A stretch of DNA of 64,000 bases from Thalassobacillus pellis (GCF_016908295.1 NZ_JAFBDO010000003.1:310001-374000), one strand, 5' to 3'; positions 25,850-35,422 are shown, counted from the first letter of the stretch. Notes: generated by a model from the sequence alone, not told the origin. Made by a program: numbers and translations.

Positions 25850-27232
25850 TTATTTTTTTGAAGTTGCCAAAGTGACGACGATCAATACGATTACGGCAAC
25901 TGGCAGGGCAACTACTACACTGTTTAAGTCGAAAGGTTTTGCTAAAGCAATTTCCCAAACCAGGGTAGTTACCACCCCTGCAATCATGGAGGAAATACCG
26001 CCTGCCATGTTTACGCGCTTCCAAAAGAATACTGCCAGCAATGCTGGAGTAAGTCCTGCACCGTAAACGGTGTATGCGTACATTTGTACAGAAAGCACGG
26101 TTGGGAAGTAACTGATCAAGATATAAGCAAACACACCAAGAATAATAATGAAGAATTTCGTCATTTTCAATAGTTGTTGATCTGTTGCATCCTTCTTAAT
26201 ATGTTTTCCAACAATGTCGTACGTTACGTTTGTAGCAGCTGATAAAAGATAAGAGTTACCAGTTGTCACGATAAATGCAGTTGCAGCTGCAAGGAGGATA
26301 CCTCCAATGGCTGTTGGCATTACAACCGTCGTAGCCATCAATGCCATACCAGGGTCGATATCCGGGAATAGCGAGCTTGAAGCGAATGCAATAAATGAAA
26401 TGGATGGTGAAATTAAAAGCATACCTACAAGCCAGCCAATTTGGGCTTTTTTGGAAGACTTATCCCCACTGGATGAGGCAAGACGTTGATACATATTCTG
26501 GTCACCTAGTAACAAGAATAGAGACGGCAGCAAGAATCCAAGCAATTGGATGTTGCTCAGACCGCCAGTAGCAGTCAAGTGACTTGCTGGAACATTTGCT
26601 GTGATTTCATCCCAGCCCCCTGCAATAGCGAAAATGGTAGGCAGCGTAATGAAAAGTGCTGCGATAGCAAAGAATGCACTTAAAGCATCCGTTGGTGCAA
26701 CGGAACGAAGACCACCGATGGAAGCAAGAAAGATAATGAGAACGGCACCAATGATTGTTCCTGTTTCAACCGATATTCCTGTAGTCAGGTTCAAAATGAA
26801 CCCTATTCCTGTCATTTGATAAGACACGATTCCAACGAAAGCAAGAATAATGATGATACTGGCAATCATTCTTGCAGTCGAGCCGTACTTTTCCTCCAAA
26901 ATTCCGGATACGGTGTATTTACCAAACTGTCGGATTTTCGGAGCGATCAAGTATAGAATCCCGATACCAACCAAGGTTGGTACCATCATTAATAAGGCTG
27001 GGATGATTCCATAGGTAAATGCCATGGATGTCTCCCCGCCGGAAATACTACCGCTTCCAGTCCAGGTAGCTAGCAAAGTACCAGTAAGGACAAATGTGCC
27101 AAGACCTTTACCGGCAAGTATGAAGTCCTCACTATTTGAGATCTTTCTGGAAAAATAAATTCCCATAATAACCATAATAAGACCATATCCACCCACAAAC
27201 CATAGTAAGGCAGGATTATGTGTAATTTCCAA
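25850..27232 (-). CDS. Sodium:solute symporter (SSS) family transporter
   Basis: 460 residues with about 12-13 spans. SSS signatures include FILAGKGLGTFVLTGTLLATWTGSGSI, GGLRSVAPTDALSAF near span 5-6 and QNMYQRLASS in the loop after span 7. The family couples uptake of sugars, amino acids, carboxylates or other solutes to Na+. The substrate cannot be read here. AAGGAG lies 8 nt before a TTG (27232) and is taken as the start; a more distal TTG at 27259 gives nine more residues but lacks a site. It has its own sigma-A promoter. Confidence 0.88.
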   Translation of the reverse strand: MEITHNPALLWFVGGYGLIMVIMGIYFSRKISNSEDFILAGKGLGTFVLTGTLLATWTGSGSISGGETSMAFTYGIIPALLMMVPTLVGIGILYLIAPKIRQFGKYTVSGILEEKYGSTARMIASIIIILAFVGIVSYQMTGIGFILNLTTGISVETGTIIGAVLIIFLASIGGLRSVAPTDALSAFFAIAALFITLPTIFAIAGGWDEITANVPASHLTATGGLSNIQLLGFLLPSLFLLLGDQNMYQRLASSSGDKSSKKAQIGWLVGMLLISPSISFIAFASSSLFPDIDPGMALMATTVVMPTAIGGILLAAATAFIVTTGNSYLLSAATNVTYDIVGKHIKKDATDQQLLKMTKFFIIILGVFAYILISYFPTVLSVQMYAYTVYGAGLTPALLAVFFWKRVNMAGGISSMIAGVVTTLVWEIALAKPFDLNSVVVALPVAVIVLIVVTLATSKK

Positions 27233-27271
27233 AATACTCACTCCTTCAACGTTTTTCAAAAACCATTGCTT

Positions 27272-27300
27272 ATTATTGCACTTACGACTACTTTTATCAA
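27272..27300 (-). promoter_or_regulatory. Sigma-A promoter of the SSS symporter gene
   Basis: TTGATA, 17-nt spacer, AATAAT on the minus strand, with a leader of about 30 nt. The rest of the gap to 27657 is A/T-rich; I see no riboswitch or terminator in it. Confidence 0.6.
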
Positions 27301-27657
27301 AATCATATTTGTAATCTTTTTGTGATTGAGCATAGGCATTAAGTAACCGTATATTCGACGAAGAGTTCGATAAGTTGTTGAAATTGTAACTAATTACCTA
27401 GTAAGCGATTCCAATCCTTTACCTCGGAAAAATATTAATTGGGCTGTTTTAGTACAAAGGTAAGAATATAAAAAAAGACTCCCTATGTCTAATATGCTTC
27501 AATACCGGAAACTAAGTATGGTATAAAAAGGATATAATGGGCTTTTTTTGAATTGACATAGTACAGATTGTTATCAGAATTAACACAAGTATTTGATATT
27601 TCTGAAATTAGTCTTTATTACCTATTTCCTGTAAATGTTAAAGGAGGAGCTAATAGA

Positions 27658-28191
27658 ATGAGAAAAGTTGAAGTAACGTCATACAATCCGGAATGGAAAC
27701 GAAAGTTTGAAAAAGAGGCGAAGCTATTGCGTGATATTTTTGGTGTCTTGGTAGCAGATATCCATCATATTGGCAGTACATCTGTCGAATGCATGAAAGC
27801 AAAACCTATTATTGATATTATGCCGGTGGTATACGATATAAAGAAAGTTGATGAGAAAAATGATGACATGAGGAAAATCGGCTATCAGCCAAAAGGAGAA
27901 TATGGGATCCCGGGTCGAAGGTATTTTAGGAAGGGCGGTGATTTACGCACGCATCACGTACACATCTTTGAATTTGGAGATAACAACATTGAGCGGCATC
28001 TGGCCTTTCGAGATTATTTGCGGACATACACCCAAGCAAGAGTAGACTACGGTAACTTGAAAACAAAATTGGCAGAGCGTTTTCCTAATGACATGGATTC
28101 CTATATAGAAGGAAAAGAAAAATTTGTTGTCAAGTTAGAGGGAGAGGCTCTGAAATGGTACAGAAAGCAATCAGGAAGAGAGAATTTATAA
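27658..28191 (+). CDS. GrpB family (UPF0157) nucleotidyltransferase-like protein
   Basis: 177 residues. The family core is clear: VEVTSYNPEWKRKFEKEAKLL, then HHIGSTSVECMKAKPIIDIMPVV, which holds the GS...D.D nucleotidyltransferase-type pocket, then HHVHIFEFGDNNIERHLAFRDYLR. AAAGGAGG lies 11 nt before the ATG at 27658; the frame is open for 30 codons upstream without a site. GrpB proteins are related to nucleotidyltransferases, with dephospho-CoA kinase fusions known in some bacteria, but their reaction is undefined. It is monocistronic. Confidence 0.9.
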   Translation: MRKVEVTSYNPEWKRKFEKEAKLLRDIFGVLVADIHHIGSTSVECMKAKPIIDIMPVVYDIKKVDEKNDDMRKIGYQPKGEYGIPGRRYFRKGGDLRTHHVHIFEFGDNNIERHLAFRDYLRTYTQARVDYGNLKTKLAERFPNDMDSYIEGKEKFVVKLEGEALKWYRKQSGRENL

Positions 28192-28362
28192 GTATTATTT
28201 TTGGGACAGAAAACCGTCAAAAAAATGAATAGTAGAAATGAAATTCTCCTGGAAGAAACGAAGTTAAGGACTGTCAGGAGGAAAGGTAAGCATTTAAGTA
28301 TTCCCTGTTTGAATATCATTTCAATACTGAGCACTGGATTTGTCACATATATCTTAAAAAAC

Positions 28363-28388
28363 GAAACAAACTTCTTCATGTTTTCGTA
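28363..28388 (+). promoter_or_regulatory. Candidate ECF sigma promoter before the UPF0182 gene
   Basis: GAAAC, 17-nt spacer, CGTA, matching the -35 (TGAAAC) and -10 (CGTA) cores of Bacillus ECF sigma factors such as sigma-W, sigma-M and sigma-X. Confidence 0.55.
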
Positions 28389-28434
28389 ATACATATTGAA
28401 CGGATGGCTGCAAAATTAAATGAGGGGGAGAAGA

Positions 28435-31167
28435 TTGGAGAATAAAACAAGTAAGTTAAATTCACAGCAGAGAATGAGAATGAAACAAGTGGGTACCTTG
28501 ATGGGGAAACTGGCAGGAATTGTACTGTTGTTATTCCTTTTAGTGCTCATTTCTTTACAATGGATTACTGATTATATTTGGATGGACTCATTAGGATACA
28601 AAGATGTGTATACAACAGTCTTTGGGAGTAAAATCCTGCTTGGAGTAATTGGCTTTATTTCTTTTTTCGCATTGACTTTCGTGACCTTTACCTGGATAAG
28701 GCGAAATTATCTCAAACATTTTACGCCAGAGCAGCTGCCTGCATTTGTGCAGCAAAAAAAGTGGAGCATTCTTGCAGTCATTGGTGTGGCAGGAGTTGTC
28801 GGTTTAATAGGAAGCAGTATAGTACAGGGAATCGGATGGGAGCTTTGGCTGAAGTTTCTTAACCGGGCTTCTTTTGGGATAATTGATCCACACTTTGGAC
28901 TGGATGTATCTTTTTATATGTTTGTTTTACCATTTTTGAACTTCGTGGTATATACCCTGTTAGGGTTATGTGTATTGTTACTGTTGATAGAGATTGGCTT
29001 TTATTCTGTTTTTCACATGTATCGAATAAGCCGTTCTGCCCAGCTCCATCTCGGGTTTACCTTAGGCGGTATCGGCATTTTGCTGGCAGGTATACATGTT
29101 CTTCAGCCGTATGGGATGCTGCTCTCAAATGATGTGAATATTTTTCAAAACAGTGTCGTTCATGGGCTGAGCTATACCAATGATGTTATAAATATTCCTG
29201 TCTCATACACCCTTGCTGGTGCTGCTGTGATCGGTGCCGTTTGGATGATTATTGCCCTTGTACGCGGAAAACTAAAGAGGATGATGATTCCTGTTATAGC
29301 CTATGTCGTGCTTGTGATTCTTGGCCAAGGTGCAGCTATCATTGTACAAAATTACGTTGTATCTCCAAATGAATTTTCAAAAGAAAAACCATATCTTGAA
29401 CATAACCTTACATTCACACGCGCGGCTTATGATTTAGATTCCATTGAGGAGCGAGAGCATCCTGGCAGTCAATCGTTAAATCAGGAAATGGTTGAAAATA
29501 ATCAACTGACGATTGATAACGTTCGGATTAATGACGCAAGGCCGCTTTTGGATGTTTATAATCAGCTGCAGACATTCAGAACATATTATGAGTTCAATGA
29601 TATCGATATTGACCGCTACGATGTAAACGGAGAATACCAACAGGTTTTTCTTGGTGCACGTGAAATAAACATAGCTGATCTGCCTACCCAGGCAAAAACA
29701 TGGGTGAATGAAAACCTTCGTTATACACATGGATATGGAGTTGCCATGAGCGATGTCAATGAAATTACAGCACAGGGGCAGCCGGAATACATGTTGAAAA
29801 ATTTACCTGCTGAAGGCGTTATGGATATTACCCAGCCGCAAATTTACTTTGGGGAAGAAGATTATCAGAATGTCATCGTTAACAGTGAAGTGGAGGAATT
29901 TGATTATCCAGCTGGTGACGAAAACAAATCAACCAGATATGAAGCAGACAGTGGTATACAGCTTACTGGAATGAATCGACTATTGTTCAGTCTGGAAGCA
30001 GGTTCTTTCCGTATGTTCGTATCTGATCAGATTACAGGAGAAAGCCAGCTTCTTGCTACCCGGAATGTCATGGAAAGAGTAAAGCGAATAGCACCATTTC
30101 TTTCCTATGATAATGATCCATATATGGTTGTCCGCGAAGATGGAGGACTTACCTGGCTGCTTGATGCCTACTTAACAGCAGAGGGATACCCTTTTTCAGA
30201 ACCTCATCAGGAGGAGGAAAGTTACATCAGGAATTCTGTGAAAGTAGCGGTTGACGCTTATACGGGGGAAGTGGAATTTTATGCAGTAAACCCGGAAGAG
30301 CCACTGTTAAAGACGTATCAGAACATTTTTCCAAATATGTTTACAAAAGATATTCCTGAGGATATCCGGGCACATTTCCGTTATCCGATTGATATGTTCA
30401 AAATTCAGGCATCCATGTATGGGGTGTACCATATGACAAATTTGGAAGTTTTTTATAACAGAGAAGACGCCTGGGAATTCCCTACAGAAAAATACTTTAA
30501 TGAGGATATACAGATGGAACCTTACTATGTCACCATGCGTCTTCCAGAAAGTAACGAGGAAGAATTCATGTTAATGATGCCCTACACTCCAAAGAACAGA
30601 CAGAATATGATTGCATGGATGGGGGTTAGAAACGATGGCGAAAATTATGGAGAAACAGTTGTCTATCGTTTTCCGAAGCAGCGGAATGTATACGGTCCCC
30701 AGCAAATTGAGAACCGGATCAATCAGGACAGCACCATTTCCCAACAGTTGAACTTATGGTCTCAAGGTGGCTCAGAGGTCATACGGGGAAACCTTCTTGT
30801 CATTCCAATTGAGGATACCGTTATGTATGCGGAACCGATCTATATTGAATCTTCTAACGAGACATCCTTGCCGGAAGTGAAACAGATTATCCTGGCTTAT
30901 AATGACCATATCGTGATGGAACCTACTTTTGACAAAGCGCTGGAAAGTCTTCTTGTACGGATCGATCCGGAAGTGACCCCTGACGAAGGGGAAGAAGGAG
31001 AGGCGAATGAGGGTGGTAATCCTGGAGATTTGCTGGAATCCGATAGGGTTTTACAGGAAATCTCTTCCTTGTTCGAAAAGTACCAGCAAGCTCTTTCTGA
31101 TGGAAATTGGGAAGAAGCAGGCGCGATTATGACAGAAATTGAAGCATTGTTGAAGGAACAAGAGTAA
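28435..31167 (+). CDS. UPF0182 family large membrane protein
   Basis: 910 residues from the TTG at 28435, which is placed 6 nt after GAGGGGGA. About seven membrane spans occupy the first 310 residues; then comes a large extracytoplasmic domain of about 550 residues with family strings such as LPTQAKTWVNENLRYTHGYG and PEYMLKNLPAEG. The C-terminal tail contains an acidic linker (DEGEEGEANEGG) and ends in a helical segment. This is the COG1615/UPF0182 architecture. The function is unknown, though the topology suggests envelope maintenance. An ECF-type promoter candidate upstream supports a link to envelope stress (inference). It is followed by a strong terminator. Confidence 0.93.
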   Translation: MENKTSKLNSQQRMRMKQVGTLMGKLAGIVLLLFLLVLISLQWITDYIWMDSLGYKDVYTTVFGSKILLGVIGFISFFALTFVTFTWIRRNYLKHFTPEQLPAFVQQKKWSILAVIGVAGVVGLIGSSIVQGIGWELWLKFLNRASFGIIDPHFGLDVSFYMFVLPFLNFVVYTLLGLCVLLLLIEIGFYSVFHMYRISRSAQLHLGFTLGGIGILLAGIHVLQPYGMLLSNDVNIFQNSVVHGLSYTNDVINIPVSYTLAGAAVIGAVWMIIALVRGKLKRMMIPVIAYVVLVILGQGAAIIVQNYVVSPNEFSKEKPYLEHNLTFTRAAYDLDSIEEREHPGSQSLNQEMVENNQLTIDNVRINDARPLLDVYNQLQTFRTYYEFNDIDIDRYDVNGEYQQVFLGAREINIADLPTQAKTWVNENLRYTHGYGVAMSDVNEITAQGQPEYMLKNLPAEGVMDITQPQIYFGEEDYQNVIVNSEVEEFDYPAGDENKSTRYEADSGIQLTGMNRLLFSLEAGSFRMFVSDQITGESQLLATRNVMERVKRIAPFLSYDNDPYMVVREDGGLTWLLDAYLTAEGYPFSEPHQEEESYIRNSVKVAVDAYTGEVEFYAVNPEEPLLKTYQNIFPNMFTKDIPEDIRAHFRYPIDMFKIQASMYGVYHMTNLEVFYNREDAWEFPTEKYFNEDIQMEPYYVTMRLPESNEEEFMLMMPYTPKNRQNMIAWMGVRNDGENYGETVVYRFPKQRNVYGPQQIENRINQDSTISQQLNLWSQGGSEVIRGNLLVIPIEDTVMYAEPIYIESSNETSLPEVKQIILAYNDHIVMEPTFDKALESLLVRIDPEVTPDEGEEGEANEGGNPGDLLESDRVLQEISSLFEKYQQALSDGNWEEAGAIMTEIEALLKEQE

Positions 31168-31175
31168 AGGATTTT

Positions 31176-31213
31176 AAAGAGCGCTTTCCTAACCAGTAGA
31201 AAGCGCTCTTTCA
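31176..31213 (+). terminator. Terminator after the UPF0182 gene
   Basis: AAAGAGCGCTTTC pairs with GAAAGCGCTCTTT around a short loop. Confidence 0.88.
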
Positions 31214-31276
31214 TTCAAGCTTGTTTCCATTAACAGAATCCATCAATGACAGAAATCTCTTAATAGGAGTGGATAA

Positions 31277-31747
31277 ATGAATATATCTGATAAAAGTAAA
31301 CTGCATATAAGGGAAGCTGAGGAGCACGAAGCAGCTATCCTTAGTGAACTGGCGATCCAATCCAAGGCTTATTGGGGTTATGGCAAAAGATTCCTGGAAG
31401 ATTGCATCGAGGCTTTGACAGTTAAGAAGGATTACATCAGCAGCACCCCGGTTTTTGTCCTGGAAGTGGAGTGGAAAGTAGTTGGCTTTTTTGCTTTTTA
31501 TGAAGAAGAAACATGGTCTCTGGACTTCTTTTTTATCAAGTCGGACTTTATCGGTAAAGGTTTTGGCAAAGTCATGTGGGAGGGTGCTCTTCAAATTGCT
31601 AGGGATCTGGGCATCACTAGTTTTAAAATTGATAGTGATCCCTATGCAAAGGACTTTTACGAAAAAATGGGTGCGGTCCATATCGGCAGCATACCTTCTA
31701 CTGTATGGGAGGGGCGTCGACTGCCGCTTATGAAAGTTGACATTTAA
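31277..31747 (+). CDS. GNAT-family N-acetyltransferase
   Basis: 156 residues with the GNAT order: LHIREAEEHEAAILSEL, then a central FFAFYEEETWSLDFFFI strand pair, then the acetyl-CoA loop FIGKGFGKVMW (a Q/RxxGxG/A variant reading GKGFGK), and FYEKMGAVHIG near the end. It transfers an acetyl group to an amine of an unknown acceptor. ATAGGAGTG precedes the ATG. It is monocistronic between two terminators. Confidence 0.9.
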   Translation: MNISDKSKLHIREAEEHEAAILSELAIQSKAYWGYGKRFLEDCIEALTVKKDYISSTPVFVLEVEWKVVGFFAFYEEETWSLDFFFIKSDFIGKGFGKVMWEGALQIARDLGITSFKIDSDPYAKDFYEKMGAVHIGSIPSTVWEGRRLPLMKVDI

Positions 31748-31751
31748 GCTG

Positions 31752-31787
31752 AGCATTTGATTTCGATTAGAAATCAAATGCTTTTAT
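31752..31787 (+). terminator. Terminator after the GNAT gene
   Basis: AGCATTTGATTTC pairs perfectly with GAAATCAAATGCT, then TTTTAT. Confidence 0.88.
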
Positions 31788-31828
31788 ATTTGTCTTGGAG
31801 AAAAGTGGATGGTTGTAATAACACTTTA

Positions 31829-32050
31829 GCAGAGGTTTTAAGCCGATCCTCTTTGTGACAAAGAACGTCCCGACGAGGCTTGGCTTAAGCAGGTCGGGGG
31901 TGAACGAGGCACTTCCGCTTTTGCTTCATCCAGCTCCAGCGCCTACCCCCTCGAGGTCTTAAGCCGATCCTCTTTGTGACAAAGAACGTCCCGACGAGGC
32001 TTGGCTTAAGCAGGTCGGGGGTGAACAAGGCGCTTCCGCTTTTGATTTTT
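31829..32050. repeat. Tandem 121-bp structured repeat, cluster 2 (about 1.8 copies)
   Basis: TTAAGCCGATCCTCTTTGTGAC occurs at 31838 and again at 31959, 121 bp apart, the same period as the cluster at 10821. The units share the order hairpin (arms meeting at GTGAC/GTC), GTCGGGGGTGA, GGCRCTTCCGCTTTTG, CCAGCTCCAGCGCC and TACCCCCTCGAGGTCTTAAG. Base changes relative to cluster 1 leave the large stem intact. No gene is visible between 31748 and 32121 apart from this and the terminator. Confidence 0.88.
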
Positions 32051-32121
32051 AATGGCTGTATTTAGGCAGGATTATGGCTGATTTTATCGAATGTCTTACT
32101 AGCAGAAAGAGAGGGATTTTA

Positions 32122-33153
32122 ATGCTAATAAAACCAAAAAAACTGCAGCCCGGGGATAAAATTGCGACCGTCAGCCCTTCTTGGGGCGGCGCAGGGGAAC
32201 CAGACTTGATCTGGCGTTATGAACAAGGTGTCAGGCGGCTTGAGCAAGTCTTCGATCTTCAAGTGGTTCCGATGCCGCATAGTTTAAAAGGTGCCGACTA
32301 TCTGTACCGGAACCCGGAGGCACGAGCAGAGGATTTAATGAAGGCATTTCAAGATGAAGACATTAAAGCGATTATTGCTAATATTGGCGGAGACGACAGC
32401 ATACGTCTGCTGCCTTACGTGGATTTTGATATCATCCGAGAGAATCCAAAAATTTTGATGGGTTATTCAGATGTTACCGTTACCCACCTTTTTTGCCTTA
32501 AAGCCGGTCTCTCCTCTATTTATGGGCCAGCCCTCATGACGGACTTTGCCGAAAATGTAGAAATGGATGCGTATACAGTGGATTCTGTGAAACGAACATT
32601 ATTTTCAGATGATGTGGTAGGGGAAATCCGACCCTCTGATCAATGGACAAGTGAGTTTTTAGAATGGGAGGAAGCGAACAAACATACAAGAAGGACAAGG
32701 AAGTCAAACGCTGGTTATGAAATAATTCAAGGCTCCGGAATTGTTCGTGGCCGATTGATTGGCGGATGCATGGAAGTGCTTGAGTTCGCCAAAGAAACCA
32801 TCCTATGGCCCGAAGATCATTACTGGAAAAATAATATCCTTTTTTTTGAAACATCCGAAGAAAAACCGAACCCAGACCTCGTGAAATACTGGCTGCGCAA
32901 CTATGCCGCACAAGGAATCCTGAAAAATGTCAATGGTATTATTTTTGGGAAGCCAATGGACGAATTATATTATGAAGAATATAAGGAAGCTATCTTAACA
33001 GTAATGGCTGAAAATGAACTGGAAAATATGCCTATTATGTACAATATGAACTTTGGCCATACAGAACCGAAGTTCCTCCTGCCATACGGCGCGATGGCAG
33101 AGCTTAATTGTGAAACAAAGAAATTTTCTATACTGGAAAGTGGTGTCAGGTAG
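32122..33153 (+). CDS. S66-family LD-carboxypeptidase / MccF-like protein
   Basis: 343 residues. The N-terminal KPKKLQPGDKIATVSPSWGG, the nucleophile Ser in ILMGYSDVTV and the late His in NFGHTEPKFLLPYG match the S66 peptidase fold with its Ser-Glu-His triad. The ETSEE segment may supply the Glu. S66 members either trim the terminal D-Ala of muropeptides in peptidoglycan recycling or, as in MccF, inactivate peptide-nucleotide antibiotics. The insertion and length favour the MccF-like branch, but this is not certain. The ATG at 32122 has an AGAGGG site; a frame opening 16 codons upstream does not. Confidence 0.85.
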   Translation: MLIKPKKLQPGDKIATVSPSWGGAGEPDLIWRYEQGVRRLEQVFDLQVVPMPHSLKGADYLYRNPEARAEDLMKAFQDEDIKAIIANIGGDDSIRLLPYVDFDIIRENPKILMGYSDVTVTHLFCLKAGLSSIYGPALMTDFAENVEMDAYTVDSVKRTLFSDDVVGEIRPSDQWTSEFLEWEEANKHTRRTRKSNAGYEIIQGSGIVRGRLIGGCMEVLEFAKETILWPEDHYWKNNILFFETSEEKPNPDLVKYWLRNYAAQGILKNVNGIIFGKPMDELYYEEYKEAILTVMAENELENMPIMYNMNFGHTEPKFLLPYGAMAELNCETKKFSILESGVR

Positions 33154-33257
33154 TTGCATTAAATTGGAGTGAAGCCATCGCGAGGTATTAGAGTAGGAAC
33201 ATATCATCCATCTGCCCATAAACTATAATATTAACCCAAAAGGACAGAGGTGACCTC

Positions 33258-34685
33258 ATGGCATTCATTTCGGGTGATGAGTATGTGAATCGTATCAACC
33301 AGTTGAAGTCAGAAGTATGGGCTGGCGGAAGGAAAGTGGATGGGAATATTTCAGAACATCCATTTTTCCATGGTGTAATGAAAAGCCAGGCAGAGCTGTA
33401 TGATTTACAAACGGACCCTCAGCTAAAGGGTGTTATGGTCCATAAGGATAAAAATCTTCAACAGGAAATCGGAACTTCCTACCTTATCCCTCGCTCCCAA
33501 AATGATTTGAAAAAGCGCAGAGAGATGATACAAGTTTGGGCAAGGCATACAGCCGGCCTGATGGGGAGAAGCCCGGATTATATGAATACTGTCCTTGCTG
33601 CTTTTGCCAGCTCTGTACATTTATTAAAGGGTCAAAAAAACTGTTTTCCAGAAAACTTATTCAACTTTTATAAATTTGCCGCTGAAAATGATCTCACTTT
33701 TACCCATACATTTATAAATCCGCAGAAAAACCGTTCCTCACTCGCCTGTTTTGATGAAAATTCAACTAATGCTCATATTGTGGAACGAATTTCTGAAGGG
33801 ATCATCGTCAAAGGAGCAAAACTTTTAGCGACACAGGGTGGAATCACGGATGAAATCATTGTTTTTTCTGCTCCAGGTGCAATGGATGCCTCCCAGGCGT
33901 TCGCATTTTCTATCCCAAGTAATACGAAAGGGTTGAAATTCGTTTGCAGAAGATCGTTCCTTGGGAATGGAAGTGCTAATGATTCCCCGCTCAGTTCCCG
34001 ATTCGAAGAACAGGATTCAGTCGTTATATTTGATAATGTGCTGGTACCTTGGGAGCGAGTGTTTTTCTATGACAACATTAAAGTGACTGATGAATTTTAT
34101 ATTAAAAGTAATTTTGTGCCTTTTACCCTCCACCAGATTGTTACAAGGCAAGTGGTAAAAACGGAATTTATACTGGGGATAGCCCAGACAATCGTGGAGA
34201 CGATCAATATTTCAGAGTACCAGCATGTGCAAAGCAAGGTAGCAGAAATCATCAAAGGTCTGGAATGTGAAAAGGCACTGCTGATCCAGTCGGAAGTACA
34301 GGCAAAGCCTGATCAACATGGGGTGATGGTTCCCGATAGGTTCCCTCTTTATGTCGCAGTCAACCTTTTTCAGGAAAATTATCCGAGGTTCGCGGAGATT
34401 ATCCAGCAGCTTGGCGCAAGCGGGATGGTCAATTTACCAGATGAAGCCCAGTTTCAATCCGTCCTGGGTAAAGATCTTGAATATTATTTACAGGGTTTTG
34501 AAGTGAATGGCCATGAGCGGGTAAAGATATTCAGACTGGCACATGATCTGTGTATGAGTTCTTTTGGTTCCAGGCAAACCTTGTATGAGCGGTTTTTCTT
34601 CGGAGATCCAATTCGGCTGTCACAGATTATTTACCAAACCTATCCTTTAGATAAGCATGTCAATATGGTAAAAAAATTTATCTGA
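33258..34685 (+). CDS. 4-hydroxyphenylacetate 3-monooxygenase (HpaB) family flavin-dependent oxygenase
   Basis: 475 residues, the length of HpaB/YoaI-type oxygenases. The fold resembles acyl-CoA dehydrogenases: an N-terminal helical domain, a central beta domain (IVKGAKLLATQGGITDEIIVFSAPG) and VIFDNVLVPWERVFFYDN, typical of HpaB. The C-terminal helical domain ends SQIIYQTYPLDKHVNMVKKF. The enzyme uses free FADH2 and O2 to hydroxylate a phenol, so it needs a separate flavin reductase, and none is encoded nearby. GAGGTGACC precedes the ATG. The true substrate is unknown; it appears to be a single-gene transcript. Confidence 0.88.
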   Translation: MAFISGDEYVNRINQLKSEVWAGGRKVDGNISEHPFFHGVMKSQAELYDLQTDPQLKGVMVHKDKNLQQEIGTSYLIPRSQNDLKKRREMIQVWARHTAGLMGRSPDYMNTVLAAFASSVHLLKGQKNCFPENLFNFYKFAAENDLTFTHTFINPQKNRSSLACFDENSTNAHIVERISEGIIVKGAKLLATQGGITDEIIVFSAPGAMDASQAFAFSIPSNTKGLKFVCRRSFLGNGSANDSPLSSRFEEQDSVVIFDNVLVPWERVFFYDNIKVTDEFYIKSNFVPFTLHQIVTRQVVKTEFILGIAQTIVETINISEYQHVQSKVAEIIKGLECEKALLIQSEVQAKPDQHGVMVPDRFPLYVAVNLFQENYPRFAEIIQQLGASGMVNLPDEAQFQSVLGKDLEYYLQGFEVNGHERVKIFRLAHDLCMSSFGSRQTLYERFFFGDPIRLSQIIYQTYPLDKHVNMVKKFI

Positions 34686-34697
34686 TAGGAATCGCAT

Positions 34698-34800
34698 GCT
34701 GGCGGATGCTTGCCGCGGGCACGGCCCTAAAGTTTTCTTGGTCAAGAACATCGCTTGACCCAGTGTATCTTTGGCATGTTCCCGCAGGCGTCACCGTATA
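34698..34800. repeat. Dispersed palindromic repeat, family P (copy 1)
   Basis: The order GGCGGATGCTTGCCGCGGGCAC, TAAAG, a GGTCAA...TTGACC stem, then GTTCCCGCAGGCGTCACCGT is repeated in diverged form at 54172-54263. The flanks pair (GCGGATGC.. with ..CCGCAGGC), giving a large cruciform. No protein is encoded in it. Confidence 0.7.
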
Positions 34801-34900
34801 CCGATCGTAGTGGGGACCCCAATGCTACAACCTTATGGCGTTCTAAACAGCGGCCAATCTAAAAGGTGGACAGATAACAGGCCCAAGTGGGAGGGATTAT

Positions 34901-35362
34901 TTGAAAAAAGGTATATATTTACTGACTGTTTACTTACTTGCTGGCTGCAGCGGCTTACCAGGAGAAGACTTGCTGAAATATAAACAAGAAAAACTACTGC
35001 CAGTGGTGGAGAAATTGTCTATACAACCGAACATCCCTCATAAGCTCCCTTTTAAGCCAGATAAAATAGAAACTTACATAGATAGTTTTGGTGGAAGAAA
35101 TAAAAATTTCATTGAAATAATATTTCTTGATGACGCGCAGAAAGTGGTATTCAGAGCAAATACACTCCAAAATGCCATTGATTAAACAAATGAAACGGTG
35201 ACCATTAAGAATGGGCTTAAAGGGACTTACGGAGAGCAAGGGGATAACAGAATACTTAAGTGGAAAAACAATGGTATTTATTATGAACTATTCTTTAAGT
35301 TTAACTCCATCAGCCAGACGGAGATGATTCGAATTGCAGCCAGTGCTGAACAACCAGAATAA
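34901..35362 (+). pseudogene. Lipoprotein gene interrupted by an in-frame TAA
   Basis: The frame begins at TTG 34901, 4-5 nt after GGGAGGGA, with a lipoprotein signal KKGIYLLTVYLLAGC (lipobox LAGC). It runs 94 codons to TAA at 35183-35185. Immediately beyond the stop the same frame continues open for 58 more codons, reading TNETVTIKNGLKGTYGEQG...ILKWKNNGIYYELFF...IRIAAS to TAA at 35360. That tail looks like the C-terminal half of DUF4367-type lipoproteins (NG..a.YG, then a W..NGI.Y.L strand, ending eel..iA.S). One nonsense change therefore splits a gene of about 153 codons. It may be a pseudogene, a sequencing error or, less likely, a read-through gene. Confidence 0.8.
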
Positions 35363-35422
35363 GTCATAGGTAATGGCCGTTTGGGATAATGGTCAAAACT
35401 TGAAAGGAAAAGGTGATTTACA

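Noticed and set aside
28201-28389. 62-codon frame between grpB-like and UPF0182 genes
   Set aside because: It has no ribosome site or recognisable composition and its end lies over the ECF promoter candidate.
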